Origin: Flavobacterium sp. 9
GTDB taxonomy: Bacteria > Bacteroidota > Bacteroidia > Flavobacteriales > Flavobacteriaceae
Assembly (NCBI RefSeq): GCF_002754195.1
Contig: NZ_PEEU01000001.1
Coordinates: forward strand, 4,650,001 to 4,714,000
Reading direction: 5' to 3'
Length of the DNA stretch: 64,000 nt
The notes beneath the pieces were generated by a model. It made no database searches, was not told where the DNA came from, and saw nothing but the letters and a program-made list of their open reading frames with translations. This document shows positions 51,888 to 60,923 of this stretch, in pieces (position 1 is the first letter of the stretch; each line of letters opens with the position of its first letter). Both the position numbers and the translations under genes were made by a program.

Positions 51888-52973
51888 TTATTTTTTAGTC
51901 ACTTCAGTAATCTCATCAGCAACAGGATGTGTGGTTGTAAAAGTGTATCCCATGATTTTGGCAATTGTTTGGGCAATTTGTTTTTGATACAACTGAGAAT
52001 CTGTTTTTACTTCGCCTTTTGGAGCGATTTCAGGTCCCATTGCGGCAAACCAAATTTGTGATGCACCCGGAACATCAGCGCCGTGATCTGTCCATTGGGC
52101 TTTTGTTTTATCACCGCGACCGTGATCTACCGTGATTATCAAAGTAGTTTTGTTTTTATATTGTGGATCATTTTGAACAAAATCCCAAATTTCTTTAATC
52201 CATTTGTCTACTTGATTTGCAGCATCAAGATACGATCTGTAATGTCCTGCATGCGCCCATTCGTCAGTTTCTCCGTAAGCGATATAAAGTACTTTTGGCT
52301 TTTTAGTTTTCAGCTCATTTAAAGCTTGATAATGTGTAAAAACATCCAGACATTCATCTTCATGAAAAGGCTTAAACGAATTATTGCGCATTTCATTTAG
52401 TAGTTTTTCCGTTTCAGTTGTTTTTTTTCCTCCAACATTATCAAAGGCAGAAATTACAGGAAAACCACTTCTTTCTTCGTTTAAAATTCGGTCAAAAGCA
52501 TCCCACGCTCCAAAAGCCGCAACTTTCCCTTTTAGTTTTGATTGTTGATTTAAAAACTCCAAAACATTCACATTTGGATTCGCTTTATAACCATTAGAAT
52601 TTACTGCAACGTCAACATTTCCGGTCATAATCTCGCTATATCCAGGATAACTAAACCAATACGGATTCGAAACATCTACTTTATTTCCTAAATCGCGATT
52701 GCCATAAATTTGTCCTTTTGTTGCAATTTCTGACCATAAAAAAGGCATGATTTTTTTGCGTGATTCCTTAAAGTCTGAACTGGAGTATTTTTTATAGATA
52801 TAAGTACTATCGCCCTGATTAAATTTTTTATCATTGGCAATAGCCGAATCCATTCCTTTAAAAATTTCCTGCCATCTAAAACCGTCAGTGGTAATAATAA
52901 TGATGTTTTCTGTTTTTTGTGCATGAGACAAAAAACTTGTGAAAACGAATGCGAATGCAATTAGTTTTTTCAT
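51888..52973 (-). CDS. Alkaline phosphatase/phosphodiesterase superfamily protein
   Basis: A 361-residue protein from the ATG at 52973 (MKKLIAFAFVFTSFLSHAQ signal peptide). An upstream ATG would precede the signal. Motifs: IIITTDGFRWQEIFKGMD (metal Asp and probable Thr nucleophile), FSYPGYSEIMTG, YIAYGETDEWAHAGHYRSYL (Asp, His) and IITVDHGRGDKTKAQWTDHG (Asp, His). This matches the type I phosphodiesterase/nucleotide pyrophosphatase or sulfatase-like fold. It is periplasmic. The substrate is not determined. Confidence 0.85.
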   Translation of the reverse strand: MKKLIAFAFVFTSFLSHAQKTENIIIITTDGFRWQEIFKGMDSAIANDKKFNQGDSTYIYKKYSSSDFKESRKKIMPFLWSEIATKGQIYGNRDLGNKVDVSNPYWFSYPGYSEIMTGNVDVAVNSNGYKANPNVNVLEFLNQQSKLKGKVAAFGAWDAFDRILNEERSGFPVISAFDNVGGKKTTETEKLLNEMRNNSFKPFHEDECLDVFTHYQALNELKTKKPKVLYIAYGETDEWAHAGHYRSYLDAANQVDKWIKEIWDFVQNDPQYKNKTTLIITVDHGRGDKTKAQWTDHGADVPGASQIWFAAMGPEIAPKGEVKTDSQLYQKQIAQTIAKIMGYTFTTTHPVADEITEVTKK

Positions 52974-53158
52974 ATTTTTTGAGTTACAATGGTTAATAAG
53001 GAACAAATTCACAAACATTCAAAGGTTCAAATGTTTTTTGAATATTCTTAATTTGAAATTATATTGATTCGTTTGAATTTTGCTTCAAAACTACTTAATT
53101 TAATCAATCAATTTTTACGTGATAACGTAATGTAACTATAAGTTAATAGAAGATAAAA

Positions 53159-53290
53159 CTACAAAATCCCTCTTGCCTTAATCTCCAGGTATTTATTAAT
53201 AGTATCCAAAGTCAGATTTTCAGTTTGAGTAAGAACCGAATAAATCCCATATTTTTTGAGTTCGTTCGCAATGAGTTTTTTCTCAAACAT
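53159..53290 (-). pseudogene. Duplicated 3' tail of the DUF58 gene (43 codons)
   Basis: The frame reads MFEKKLIANELKKYGIYSVL and onward to KARGIL and a TAG stop. It equals residues 401-443 of the DUF58 protein at 54530-55861 except for one residue (Thr for Pro). The DNA of the two blocks (53158-53290 and 54529-54661) differs at 14 positions, 13 of them synonymous. Similarity stops exactly at the ATG. It lies 6 bases after the stop of the transglutaminase-like gene, with GAAAAG before the ATG, so translation of a 43-residue peptide is possible. I regard it as a gene remnant left by an insertion. Confidence 0.9.
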
Positions 53291-53296
53291 CTTTTC

Positions 53297-54442
53297 TTAT
53301 TCTGTTGGTTTTGTCCAAAACAAATTTGGATTATTCGTTTTGTAATAGGTGAAATTTACTTTTGTTTGATTGTTAATCGATTCCGATTTTTGCGGAGTTT
53401 GTTCAATACCATCCAAAGGCAACAATTCAACGTAAGTTATTTCTTTGACATTTTTCCATGTTTCTGAATCATATTCGCTAACCAAAGGAGTTTGTAACCT
53501 ATATAAATTTTTTGCCATATAGGTTTCTAAATATTCCTTTTTGGTTTGTGATGCTTGGTTATTCCAATTTGCCTCAGGATTTAAAATTAAAGTTTTCCCT
53601 TTAATTAATCTTTCGCGTACTTCTGCAATACTAAGCAATTCTCCTTTTTCATTCATAACATAAGCATTAAAGGTAGGATCAATCCAAATCCATTTTTTAA
53701 ACTCATTACTGTAAACCATATTGATAACATGACAATCATCAAATTGGGTCTCTTTTGGCATACAAGTAATATATCTTGATTTTATTCCCAAAGACAAGTA
53801 ACATTCATTAAGAATTGTTGCCATCATTCTGCAATTAAGTCCACGATTCTCTGTTTTGCATACTTTAATTAAGTCGATTGCATTTCTTGAAGCCGGATTG
53901 CTTGAAGCGCCATCGTGTCTGATGGTGTTATGAACCCAATGAAGTAAATTTAGAATTTTCGAAATTTCATTACCAGTTCCGGCAATTGAATCTAATTTTA
54001 AATCTTTTCTAATTTTTACCAAATTTGGATTTTCTATTGATTGATAGCTGAAATTTGGAATGAATCGGTTATCAGAGTAATTGTATTTTTCTGCATTTTT
54101 TAATTTTTCCAAATACTGCGGTACCGCTTTATATTTAATCTGAGTATATGCTTTTGTAGAATCATTAAGTAAAATAATAAAATCTAACTTTGTGTCTTTT
54201 TTTATTTTTACAGTAATTGAATCTTTATCAGTAATAAATGTAACTTTTTGTCCTAAAGAAGAAGTTTCGTATACATCCGGATTTATTTGTGGAGAAATAG
54301 TCCATGATTGTCGTTTAAAACTATTTCCGTCTCGAATATCAAGTTTTGTTGATATTGCTTTTATTGTTGGAATACTTTTTTGACTTGTAATCGTTTGTGA
54401 AAAAATGGCAAAAATTACAATAAGACTAATTTTTATTTTCAT
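53297..54442 (-). CDS. Transglutaminase-like (papain-fold) protein
   Basis: A 381-residue protein with a signal peptide (SLIVIFAIFSQTITS). The C-terminal core carries a transglutaminase-like triad: Cys in NRGLNCRMMATILNECYLSL, His in DDCHVINMVYS, Asp in KWIWIDPTFNAYV. N-terminal strands precede it (about 25-150). It could be a periplasmic peptidase or transamidase. Transglutaminase-like proteins accompany MoxR/DUF58 loci in other bacteria. Here it lies between the intact DUF58 gene and a duplicate DUF58 tail, which suggests it was inserted later. Confidence 0.85.
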   Translation of the reverse strand: MKIKISLIVIFAIFSQTITSQKSIPTIKAISTKLDIRDGNSFKRQSWTISPQINPDVYETSSLGQKVTFITDKDSITVKIKKDTKLDFIILLNDSTKAYTQIKYKAVPQYLEKLKNAEKYNYSDNRFIPNFSYQSIENPNLVKIRKDLKLDSIAGTGNEISKILNLLHWVHNTIRHDGASSNPASRNAIDLIKVCKTENRGLNCRMMATILNECYLSLGIKSRYITCMPKETQFDDCHVINMVYSNEFKKWIWIDPTFNAYVMNEKGELLSIAEVRERLIKGKTLILNPEANWNNQASQTKKEYLETYMAKNLYRLQTPLVSEYDSETWKNVKEITYVELLPLDGIEQTPQKSESINNQTKVNFTYYKTNNPNLFWTKPTE

Positions 54443-54529
54443 TCGTTTTTATTTCTAATGTTCTGTTTTAAATCTTAATACTTCTAAGTAAATTGTGATC
54501 TCAATAAAAAAATATCATTTTATATTTCA

Positions 54530-55861
54530 CTACAAAATTCCCCTTGCCTTAATCTCTAAATATTTATTAATCGTATCCAAAGTCAGGTTTTCAGGCTGAG
54601 TAAGAACGGAGTAAATTCCGTATTTTTTGAGTTCGTTGGCAATGAGTTTTTTCTCAAACATGAACTTTTCAGCAATTACCTTATCGTATATTTCCTGAAT
54701 CGTATTTGTTTTTCGGTTAATCAATTCATTCAATTCAGTATTGCTAAAGAAAACAACAACTAATAAATGGTTTTTTGCAATTCCTTTTAAATAAGGCAAT
54801 TGGCGATTTAAACCGTCCATTGTTTCAAAATTAGTATATAAAATAATCAAACTTCGCTGATTGATATTTTTCTTGATATCGACATACAAACGACTATAAT
54901 CACTTTCAAAAAAGTCAGTTTTGATGTTGTATAAAGTTTCCAGAATTTTCTGCATTTGCGAAGATCTTTTCTCTGCAAAAACTCTGTTTTCTACTTTCTT
55001 AGAAAAAGCAAAAATTCCCGCTTTATCTTGTTTCTTCAAGATAACATTTGACAAAACCAAAGTCGAATTTATAGCATAATCCAATAAACTCAATCCGTCA
55101 AAAGGCATTTGCATCACACGGCCTTTGTCAATTGCCATATAAACAGATTGCGATTTTTCGTCCTGAAATTGGTTCACCATCAACGAATTTTTCTTCGCTG
55201 TAGCTTTCCAGTTTAGCGTTCTAAGATCGTCGCCCTGAACATATTCTTTAATTTGTTCAAATTCCATGGTATGACCAATTCGGCGTATTTTTTTGATTCC
55301 GTATTGATGTAAATTATTCGAAAAAGCCAATAAATCATATTTCCTCAATTGAATAAAAGAAGGATATGTTGGCACCATTTGATCTTTATCGAAAATAAAT
55401 CTTCTTGAAATTAGCTTTAAAGGCGAAGAAACGTAAAGATTTAAATTTCCAAAATAATATTCGCCACGTTCTGTTGGACGCAAATCATAACCAAATTCTT
55501 TTTCGGCGGAAGCTTTAATTTTCTTTATAATTTTGAAATCACGAACTTGAAACTGAAACGGAATTTCGTCAATAATCTTTACCGAAATAGTAAAAGTATA
55601 ATGGTTTTTGATACTAACACTTATCGGATTCAAATCGCCATTTGAGAGTTTTTCAGGTGTATTTCGAGTTGCTTCAATTCCTGTTTTTGCAAAATATAAA
55701 AGCAAAATATCAAGTCCCAGAAATGTGATTAAAATCAGAACCACAAACCAAACGGCATTATATAAATTCGGAAAAATAAAAGCACAAACAAACATTCCGA
55801 TGATGCTCAAAAGCACATAGAAAAAGAAGTTGTTCAGGTATAGACTTTTTATGAATTTCAC
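54530..55861 (-). CDS. DUF58 (vWA-like) membrane protein
   Basis: A 443-residue protein with two N-terminal membrane segments (about 10-60). The DUF58 motif lies at about 195-260: EYVQGDDLRTLNWKATAKKN and SVYMAIDKGRVMQM. The C-terminal region is a vWA-type fold with a MIDAS-like DKGRV in place of DxSxS. Its 3' end is duplicated at 53158-53290. DUF58 proteins partner with MoxR ATPases; the moxR gene starts 97 bp upstream on the same strand. Confidence 0.9.
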   Translation of the reverse strand: MKFIKSLYLNNFFFYVLLSIIGMFVCAFIFPNLYNAVWFVVLILITFLGLDILLLYFAKTGIEATRNTPEKLSNGDLNPISVSIKNHYTFTISVKIIDEIPFQFQVRDFKIIKKIKASAEKEFGYDLRPTERGEYYFGNLNLYVSSPLKLISRRFIFDKDQMVPTYPSFIQLRKYDLLAFSNNLHQYGIKKIRRIGHTMEFEQIKEYVQGDDLRTLNWKATAKKNSLMVNQFQDEKSQSVYMAIDKGRVMQMPFDGLSLLDYAINSTLVLSNVILKKQDKAGIFAFSKKVENRVFAEKRSSQMQKILETLYNIKTDFFESDYSRLYVDIKKNINQRSLIILYTNFETMDGLNRQLPYLKGIAKNHLLVVVFFSNTELNELINRKTNTIQEIYDKVIAEKFMFEKKLIANELKKYGIYSVLTQPENLTLDTINKYLEIKARGIL

Positions 55862-55957
55862 AGTTTTTAGTTTCAGGTTTTTCTTGTTTCAAGTTTCAGG
55901 TTCTCCGCTAATGTATAAATAGTTAACAATTAATAATTAACCATTAATAATTAACAA

Positions 55958-56971
55958 TTACCTTGGAATCTCAACTGTTTCAATAATTTGTTTAATGATT
56001 TCCGGACTTGTAATTCCTTCCATTTCACGTTCAGGAGTTACAATGACACGGTGTTGTAAAACCGGAATTGCAGCTTCTTTAATATCTTCCGGCGTAACAA
56101 AATCACGTCCGCGAATGGCAGCGAAACCTTTGGCAGCATTCAAAATTGCAATCGAAGCACGAGGCGAAGCACCTAAATACAAAAAGGCATTTTCGCGCGT
56201 GTTTACTACAATTCTGGCAATGTATTCTAATAAATTCTGCTCAACTCTAATTTGTTTTACTAAAGCTTGGTATTCTTTTATTTCTACTGCAGAAAGTACT
56301 GCTTTTATAGCTTCTAATTTTCCGTGATCCTGCAATAAATGCTCTCTTTGGATAATTAAAATCTCCTCGTTTAATTTTGGATAATCAATCGTGATTTTGA
56401 ATAGAAAACGGTCTAATTGTGCTTCCGGCAAACGATAAGTTCCTTCTTGCTCAATTGGGTTTTGTGTTGCAATAACCAAAAAAGGAGTTTCAAGCTGATA
56501 AGCCGAACCGTCAATTGTAATCTGACGTTCTTCCATAACTTCAAAAAGTGCCGCCTGAGTTTTTGCAGGAGCACGGTTGATCTCGTCAATCAAAATTAAA
56601 TTCGAAAAAATTGGTCCTTGTTTAAACTGAAATTCAGAAGTTTTAAGATTAAAAATAGAAGTTCCTAAAATATCTGACGGCATCAAATCCGGTGTAAACT
56701 GAATTCGGCTAAAGCCAATATTCAACGTTTTAGACAATAGTTTAGCCGTAATCGTTTTGGCAACTCCAGGAACACCTTCAAGCAATACGTGTCCGTTTGA
56801 AAGTATCGCAACCAAAAGCTGATCGATCATTTTATGTTGTCCAACAATTACAGTTTCAAGCTCTTTTTTGATGCTGTTAACGTGATCTAAAAGCGGGCTT
56901 AAATTTATTCTGGTTTCAAAATTCACATTTTCATTCGTGATTTCGGTTTCTGGTGTATTGATATCGTCCAT
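55958..56971 (-). CDS. MoxR-family AAA+ ATPase
   Basis: A 337-residue AAA+ protein. Walker A: VLLEGVPGVAKTITAKLLSK. Walker B: LILIDEINRAPAKTQAALFE. Sensor 1: FLVIATQNPIEQEGTYRLPE. The C-terminal lid spans about 250-337, with ASPRASIAILNAAKG. MoxR ATPases act as chaperones that assemble or activate partner vWA proteins. It starts the block read through DUF58, with DUF4350 and DUF4129 genes upstream on the same strand. Confidence 0.95.
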   Translation of the reverse strand: MDDINTPETEITNENVNFETRINLSPLLDHVNSIKKELETVIVGQHKMIDQLLVAILSNGHVLLEGVPGVAKTITAKLLSKTLNIGFSRIQFTPDLMPSDILGTSIFNLKTSEFQFKQGPIFSNLILIDEINRAPAKTQAALFEVMEERQITIDGSAYQLETPFLVIATQNPIEQEGTYRLPEAQLDRFLFKITIDYPKLNEEILIIQREHLLQDHGKLEAIKAVLSAVEIKEYQALVKQIRVEQNLLEYIARIVVNTRENAFLYLGASPRASIAILNAAKGFAAIRGRDFVTPEDIKEAAIPVLQHRVIVTPEREMEGITSPEIIKQIIETVEIPR

Positions 56972-57023
56972 ATTGGTATGTTTTCTTTAGTTGCTTATTT
57001 TAATCTGTGAAAATGTTTTTATA

Positions 57024-58232
57024 TTAATTTAAAACCTTTTCTATTGCGTTATTAATTCTGATTAAATCTTCTTCAAGACTTCCGTGATAACTCTTTCTGT
57101 GTTCGTTGATTAAGAATACAAGTTCGCGAATATCAGTTTCATCTTTGCCACTTTTTAAATGCAATTTTTTGATAAAATCGTCATCTAGTTTTGTGGTGTC
57201 CAGTAAATATTCATTTCGGATTCGTTCCAGGAAATAAATGATTTTTTTATCAATAATATTATCGTGATCGCCTTCCTGATAATACAAATTACCGATGGTT
57301 TTTGTAAAATCAATCGTTAAATTCGGCAAAGGTTTCAGGATTGGAACGATGCGTTGTTTTCGTTTTGCATTAAAAATTATAAAAATCAATATCCCGATTA
57401 AGGATAAATACCAAGCCCATTTTAAAGCTGGCTGACTAAAAATATAACGCAATGGTGATTGCGAAATTTTCTCATCGTTTATTCCTTTTGTATACCAAAA
57501 AACGTCTCCTTTTGGTAAATAAGAAAGCACATTTTCAGCATATTGATAATGATCTTTTTTCAATAAATGAAAATTACTAAATGCCGCTGGCTGCGTATGT
57601 AAATAAAAATAGCCGCTTTTGTACGCTACTTTTATAAAATTAACATGCTTTTGCTTTGGTACATAACTTTGATAACCTAAAACAGTAGTGTTTAAAGTAT
57701 CAATTTTTAAAAAATAATCATCACCAACTCCTTCTTTTAAATGATAGGTTTTGGAACTCACTTTTTTATTGGCAAGCCAAGTCGAGTTACTATCCGGAAG
57801 TCCGAAATTTACATTGGTTCTTAGTTTTAAACTGTCTAAAATTGCACTTGGAAACTCTCTCATACTCAAAAAAGCATTGTTTCCGTGAGATACAAAATAG
57901 AAAATTTCGGTCATAGACTGATTATCAATATTGTTTGCTTCTGAAATGTTTAAAATTGTACCTTTTATAGAATAATTTTCGACTAAAGTATCTTCATCAT
58001 ATTTAGAATCCAAAAACTCATAAGGAGTTTCAGTTACTATTTTTTCTAATTTCTGAGGCTTTAAAAAGCCATGAATTTCTTTGTCAAAAACATATAATCC
58101 AAGCGGAATTTTGTCATTGACAGAATACGTTGGACTCCAATCGATAGGTTTTGGCTGATCGCGATCTGCTACTAAAATTAATGCTAAAACAAAAACCAGA
58201 ATAGCGATGTAAATTTTGATATTTTTATCCAT
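57024..58232 (-). CDS. DUF4350 domain protein
   Basis: A 402-residue protein. A single N-terminal helix (IYIAILVFVLALILVADRDQ) anchors it. The DUF4350 domain (about 35-250) contains VFDKEIHGFLKPQKLEKIV, then YFVSHGNNAFLSMREFP. A second helix (WAWYLSLIGILIFIIFNAKR, about 270-290) precedes a helical cytoplasmic tail. It overlaps the DUF4129 gene by 8 bp. This domain is found with MoxR and DUF58 in several phyla; function unknown. Confidence 0.85.
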   Translation of the reverse strand: MDKNIKIYIAILVFVLALILVADRDQPKPIDWSPTYSVNDKIPLGLYVFDKEIHGFLKPQKLEKIVTETPYEFLDSKYDEDTLVENYSIKGTILNISEANNIDNQSMTEIFYFVSHGNNAFLSMREFPSAILDSLKLRTNVNFGLPDSNSTWLANKKVSSKTYHLKEGVGDDYFLKIDTLNTTVLGYQSYVPKQKHVNFIKVAYKSGYFYLHTQPAAFSNFHLLKKDHYQYAENVLSYLPKGDVFWYTKGINDEKISQSPLRYIFSQPALKWAWYLSLIGILIFIIFNAKRKQRIVPILKPLPNLTIDFTKTIGNLYYQEGDHDNIIDKKIIYFLERIRNEYLLDTTKLDDDFIKKLHLKSGKDETDIRELVFLINEHRKSYHGSLEEDLIRINNAIEKVLN

Positions 58233-58998
58233 TGCTAAAGGTTTTTAAGGCTTTCTTAAATCTGTTTTCTGCTTTGTTGAATGAGATTTCGTCAATTTGA
58301 AATTCTCCGTACCAAATATAATTATACAAGTAAGATAAATAAGTGAATTCTTCTTTGTGCACAGGTCTTTGAAGCTCGTATAAATAATCAGAATTTGTTT
58401 TTTCGATATCCCATTCTATATAATGATTCTGCGCCATGACTTTTAAAAGCCATAGATAATAATACCGAATTGCGATTCTTTTTTCGCCGGAATTTATGCT
58501 TTCTTTTATCAGTTTTTCAAAATCTAAAAGATGTATGTTTTTTTCGATATCAGTATAATAGATCGTCTTTTTTTGAGCGTTTTTGCCAAAAATCCATTGT
58601 CCTTCTTTATTAATCAAAGCTTTTACAATGAGATAAATCACAGTTATAATTACTAAAACTGCAATAATTCTCAATAGAATTGAAACAAATTTGATTGAAC
58701 TTGCTGTATTTTCAAAACTGAATATTCTTCTAAAAACGCTTGCCAGCCAATCCTTAAAACGATCCCAGGCATTTTTTTCGGGCGTTTTATATTCATAGAC
58801 AAAATCTGAATCTGTGTATTTCTTTTTGAAGTTTTTATTGAAAGTTTTGGCTTCAATTGTACTCGAATCAACTTGAATGTCTTTCTCTGTATATTTTATC
58901 GAAGCAATTTTTGGAGGTTCGGCTGTAGCCAAAGAATCCTGAGCATGCGAGATACCAGAGAAAAAAAGAAAAGATAAAAGGATTAAAAGTCTATTCAT
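58225..58998 (-). CDS. DUF4129 domain protein
   Basis: A 257-residue protein from the ATG at 58998 (MNRLLILLSFLFFSGISHAQ signal peptide). A membrane helix (about 105-130: FVSILLRIIAVLVIITVIYL) precedes the DUF4129 motif, which includes DFEKLIKESINSGEKRIAIR and YYYLWLLKVMAQNHYIEW. The domain lies in the cytoplasmic half. It overlaps the next gene (DUF4350) and its start overlaps the end of the upstream membrane-protein gene. DUF4129 is found next to transglutaminase and MoxR genes in other phyla. Confidence 0.85.
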   Translation of the reverse strand: MNRLLILLSFLFFSGISHAQDSLATAEPPKIASIKYTEKDIQVDSSTIEAKTFNKNFKKKYTDSDFVYEYKTPEKNAWDRFKDWLASVFRRIFSFENTASSIKFVSILLRIIAVLVIITVIYLIVKALINKEGQWIFGKNAQKKTIYYTDIEKNIHLLDFEKLIKESINSGEKRIAIRYYYLWLLKVMAQNHYIEWDIEKTNSDYLYELQRPVHKEEFTYLSYLYNYIWYGEFQIDEISFNKAENRFKKALKTFSNG

Positions 58999-59938
58999 TA
59001 TCGGTTCCAATTAATTCAATTTCCTGAGTAGACGTTTTATCTTTTGCTCCTAAACTATAATAGATAATTCCCTGATTTATCATAATCACGTTGTTAAAAA
59101 TATTACCTAATGTAAGTAATAAAACAAAGATTAATGTAATGAAAACAAACAGAATTGGAGAACCTTCAAATGGTTGTACATCGAAGTTAGGATTTCCAAT
59201 TGCCGTTGCAAAAAAGAAGAATATCCCAATGAAATAGAAGAACATTGTGATAGATCCTCGTATCATTTGAATCATTATCAATACTAAAAATGTTGCACCA
59301 ATTGTTGACCAAAAATCTTTTTTCATTAAAAAATAAGCATGATTTAGAGACTGAAAGAAGCTTTTTTCTTCTGTTAAATAAGTATAAAAACTAATATTCA
59401 ACCACGTAAATAATGTTGGTATTGCAATTAACAAAAGCGGAAAACCAATTAAAACAAAACAAAGGAGAAATAGTAAAATTATAACCACGATCAAAACAGG
59501 GACAACAAGTAATATTAGTCCAATTGAGAATTTTATTATTTTCCAAAGACTTTGTCTGAAGGTTTTTAAAACATCATCAAGCGTGAAATCATTAGTGTTT
59601 TTTTGCGCGATTAATTTTAGATACAAAATTGGATAAGAAGAATTGAATAGTGATAAAAGTAATATTACAACAAAAAAGAGCACTATAAAACCAATAAAAA
59701 CGGCATAATTATCATTGAAATAGTGCAGGAAATTTGATTCAAATTGTCCTGAATTGTTTTCTAATACGACTGAAAAATTAATTTTCAAAAACCAGTAAAC
59801 CAATGCAGCTACTATAATTAAGAAAGCTCCATTCATGATGAAGAAAATCTTAAAAAAGTGTTTTCCAAAGTTTTTAATAAATGTAAAAGTGTCTATTATA
59901 TAGTCGCCTAATTGTCTTTTTTTGAAAAGTTCAAACAT
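58991..59938 (-). CDS. Multi-pass membrane protein, unknown
   Basis: A 315-residue protein with about six hydrophobic segments (for example YAVFIGFIVLFFVVILLLSL and VVIILLFLLCFVLIGFPLLL). No domain is recognised by eye; it resembles DUF4013/DUF975-like glycerophosphoryl or YesL-style membrane proteins in layout. It is translationally coupled to the SpoIIM-like gene (stop and start share a base) and to DUF4129 downstream (8-bp overlap), so it belongs to the same module. Confidence 0.7.
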   Translation of the reverse strand: MFELFKKRQLGDYIIDTFTFIKNFGKHFFKIFFIMNGAFLIIVAALVYWFLKINFSVVLENNSGQFESNFLHYFNDNYAVFIGFIVLFFVVILLLSLFNSSYPILYLKLIAQKNTNDFTLDDVLKTFRQSLWKIIKFSIGLILLVVPVLIVVIILLFLLCFVLIGFPLLLIAIPTLFTWLNISFYTYLTEEKSFFQSLNHAYFLMKKDFWSTIGATFLVLIMIQMIRGSITMFFYFIGIFFFFATAIGNPNFDVQPFEGSPILFVFITLIFVLLLTLGNIFNNVIMINQGIIYYSLGAKDKTSTQEIELIGTDNE

Positions 59939-60903
59939 TATAATGAAGTTGTTTTTTTGTGAACAATAAAGGGATAAACCAGATAATAAAATGAAATGAT
60001 TCCCAGTGTAAATAAAATAATAAAAGAGCTTAACCAGTTTGGCATATCAATCGAATAACGCGTGATAAAACCCTCGAGAAAACCTGCACTAATCGTAAAA
60101 GGAAAAGTACTCAGGAATATTTTGAAACTGTTTTTGAAGCCAATTTTAAAAGAATTCATTCTCGAAAAAGTTTTAGGAAACAATATCGAAGCGCCAAGAA
60201 TAAATCCTGCCGTAGTTTCTATTACGATAGCAAAAATTTCCATAGAACCGTGAATCCAGATTCCGCGAACGCTTTTCCAGAAAACTCCCTGCTCATAGAA
60301 AAAGTACTGAAAAGATCCCAGCATAATTGAGTTTTGCAGGAATATCCAAAAAGTTCCTATTCCGCCCATAATGCCATAAAAATAACATTGCGCACCAACT
60401 TTTAGATTATTGAAGGTGATACCAATAAAACTTCCCCAATTGGTTCCGGAACCGTAAACAGCCATTGGATTACCTTTTTTGATGTTTTCCAAAGTCATAT
60501 TTACATACGAATCTCCCAAAATCAAGCGAACAAAATTAGGATCGTATTTTGCCGAAACAACACCTATTGCTACAGTCGCAAAAAACAAGATAAAAGCATA
60601 CATCAAATATCTTTTATATTCGTAAACGAGCAAAGGAACTTCTGTTTTAAAGAATTCCAGCAATCTGTTTTTTTCCGTTCGTTTTGTTTTGTATATCTTC
60701 TGATAAATCTGCGATGCCAAGTGATTTAAGTAAATAACCGTTTTACTTTTGGGATAATAAGTTTGGGCATACGACAAATCATTCATCAATTGAATGTACA
60801 AATTAGCTAACTCATCAGGATTTTTTTTAGCTTTACCAAAAATAGCTAGTTCAAATTCCAGCCATTTTTCTTTATTTTGTTTTATGAAGGCGACTTCTCT
60901 CAT
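59938..60903 (-). CDS. SpoIIM-like membrane protein
   Basis: A 321-residue protein. Residues 1-85 are cytoplasmic and helical (MREVAFIKQNKEKWLEFELA). Then several membrane helices: YLMYAFILFFATVAIGVVSA, GIMGGIGTFWIFLQNSIMLG, GSMEIFAIVIETTAGFILGA and ILFTLGIISFYYLVYPFIV. This is the stage II sporulation M family, which occurs outside sporulators as part of a MoxR/DUF58 block. Its first gene position and shared start/stop with the next gene suggest an operon transcribed leftwards from 60903. Confidence 0.88.
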   Translation of the reverse strand: MREVAFIKQNKEKWLEFELAIFGKAKKNPDELANLYIQLMNDLSYAQTYYPKSKTVIYLNHLASQIYQKIYKTKRTEKNRLLEFFKTEVPLLVYEYKRYLMYAFILFFATVAIGVVSAKYDPNFVRLILGDSYVNMTLENIKKGNPMAVYGSGTNWGSFIGITFNNLKVGAQCYFYGIMGGIGTFWIFLQNSIMLGSFQYFFYEQGVFWKSVRGIWIHGSMEIFAIVIETTAGFILGASILFPKTFSRMNSFKIGFKNSFKIFLSTFPFTISAGFLEGFITRYSIDMPNWLSSFIILFTLGIISFYYLVYPFIVHKKTTSL

Positions 60904-60923
60904 TGTAGGCTAAAATATAAAAT

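Noticed and set aside
51888..53018. Longer phosphatase-like protein starting at 53018
   Set aside because: The 15 extra residues lack conservation features, and the signal peptide starts at 52973.
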